Assembly (NCBI RefSeq): GCF_900086705.1
Contig: NZ_LT575483.1
Span: forward strand, 2,555,189-2,619,188
DNA length: 64,000 nucleotides
Direction: 5' to 3'
Origin: Massilibacillus massiliensis
GTDB taxonomy: Bacteria > Bacillota > Negativicutes > FLKF01
The first letter of the stretch is position 1; each line of letters begins with the position of its first letter. Both the position numbers and the translations under genes were made by a program. The notes under the pieces are model-generated. The model had not been told where the DNA came from. It saw only the letters and a program-made list of their open reading frames with translations, and did not search any database. Positions 63,251 through 64,000 of this stretch are shown piece after piece.

Positions 63251-64000
63251 ATGTTTGATAGATTATGGAAAGGGACTACCAAGATAACAAAGTTAGAATC
63301 ATATAGTGTGAACTCACCATGGAAGAATAATGCAGTTCTCTTGCATGTAACTAATGGACTTGGACATTTACGTATGGTTTATGGAATGACAAAGAGTAAC
63401 AAACAAAAAATCTTTATGTTATTAAAAGATATTCCGTTAGTGAAGTGGCATTGTATTGATGAATATAACTGCCCCACATGTGAAAAACTGATATCTGCTG
63501 GTTATGGGTTGAATAGCATAAATGAAGAGGTTATTAGTGAAATTAGAAGTTGTATGAATCAATCTTATAAAACGATTGATCTAGCAGTAGATAATTTAGT
63601 ACCTATACTAAAACTTCTATCCAGTGGATATTATGTAGTAGTTGATTTACCTCTGTATCCGGCAGATGGAAATGGACAATTTTTTTGGAATCAAAGCAAT
63701 CAACCAGCCTTTAATAAAGGAACTTGCTCAATTTATTATAAACAAATGTATTCGCAAGGGAGGCCTGCATTTATTCTGCCAAGCCAACTGCCTGAAAGTT
63801 ATGATGCAGCGACAATGAATCGGTATCAGGAAATGTATCGAGCTGGGGAATCGTTAAGAGGATTAGCTTATTATATGGGGGATTATCTTTGTACTCTGCT
63901 GGATGGGCATCATAAGGCAGTGGCGGCAGCCTTGGAAGGTCAAGAGTTTCGTTGTTTAACAATTTTGCCAGTACATGGTGTTTCGTGTTTAAAAGATGAA
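63251..64000 (+). CDS. Unknown protein, runs off the right edge
   Basis: 250 open codons from ATG 63251 with no stop before the window ends. Features: an internal CPTCEKLIS pair of cysteines, GYYVVVDLPLYPADGNGQFFW, and LLDGHHKAVAAALEGQEFRCLTILP. The D-G-H-H-K-A motif recalls ParB/sulfiredoxin-like nucleotide sites, but this is only a resemblance. It sits 15 bases after repeat G. Not matched to a family. Confidence 0.7.
   Translation, partial: MFDRLWKGTTKITKLESYSVNSPWKNNAVLLHVTNGLGHLRMVYGMTKSNKQKIFMLLKDIPLVKWHCIDEYNCPTCEKLISAGYGLNSINEEVISEIRSCMNQSYKTIDLAVDNLVPILKLLSSGYYVVVDLPLYPADGNGQFFWNQSNQPAFNKGTCSIYYKQMYSQGRPAFILPSQLPESYDAATMNRYQEMYRAGESLRGLAYYMGDYLCTLLDGHHKAVAAALEGQEFRCLTILPVHGVSCLKDE

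Noticed and set aside
1-64000. CRISPR arrays, tRNA or rRNA genes
   Set aside because: No regularly spaced short repeats, no cloverleaf candidates and no rRNA-like GC-rich conserved stretches were seen on reading; a tRNA scan would settle it.

Overview
The window reads as a low-GC, Firmicutes-type chromosome with strong AGGAGG ribosome sites and frequent TTG/GTG starts. Gene content (LarE, a DUF362 ferredoxin, a siroheme reductase-like protein, DUF169, a fused ThrE exporter, BlaI/BlaR1) suits an anaerobic Negativicute (Selenomonadales-like). That placement is an inference, not a proof. I saw no rRNA, tRNA or CRISPR array.

Layout. Positions 1-434 are the end of an IS256-family element; a full identical copy lies at 14120-15480. 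Between them sit a GNAT acetyltransferase, a MarR regulator with two matching operators, a DUF169 protein, and an accessory block (about 2.5-16.5 kb). This block is punctuated by a roughly 100-220 bp hairpin repeat, always in the same orientation: five copies here (A-E) and two more at the right end (F, G). The inter-repeat segments carry unrelated payloads: zinc-ribbon plus YdcF proteins; a TPR protein and a membrane protein; a minus-strand amidase cluster with a duplicated gene end; a three-gene dGTPase/nucleotidyltransferase operon; and an OLD-family nuclease split by the IS256 copy. The arrangement resembles a gene-cassette array and is the most unusual thing in the window.

16.6-25 kb holds four XRE-type regulators and the remnant of a fifth, a complete fructose-type PTS operon with an aldolase and a lyxose-isomerase-like cupin, an IS3-family element, and a second EIIA whose phosphorylatable histidine is Tyr. 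25-33.8 kb holds a DJ-1/PfpI protein, a WG-repeat protein, a MATE pump, a DUF362-ferredoxin/LarE operon behind a MerR-type promoter, and two flavodoxin-like reductases flanking an HxlR regulator with shared operator-like sites.

34-48 kb holds a ROK regulator with an MFS pump, a PHP phosphatase, a YheO-like regulator divergent from a D-amino-acid/RidA/threonine-synthase-like operon, a chemoreceptor, a SnoaL/NAD-binding pair, PhzF and a ThrE-type exporter. 48-55 kb holds a DHA2 pump, a ZIP transporter, and a blaI-blaR1 operon whose operator boxes also precede a class C beta-lactamase. 55-61.5 kb holds a LUD protein, an ArsR regulator with duplicated operator DNA, a monooxygenase, a siroheme reductase-like protein, an MFS pump, a nitroreductase, an HxlR regulator and a methyltransferase. 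From 61.5 kb the cassette-like pattern resumes: a DUF362 gene cut after 44 codons, an unknown gene, repeat F, a serine-recombinase tail, repeat G, and an ORF running off the end.
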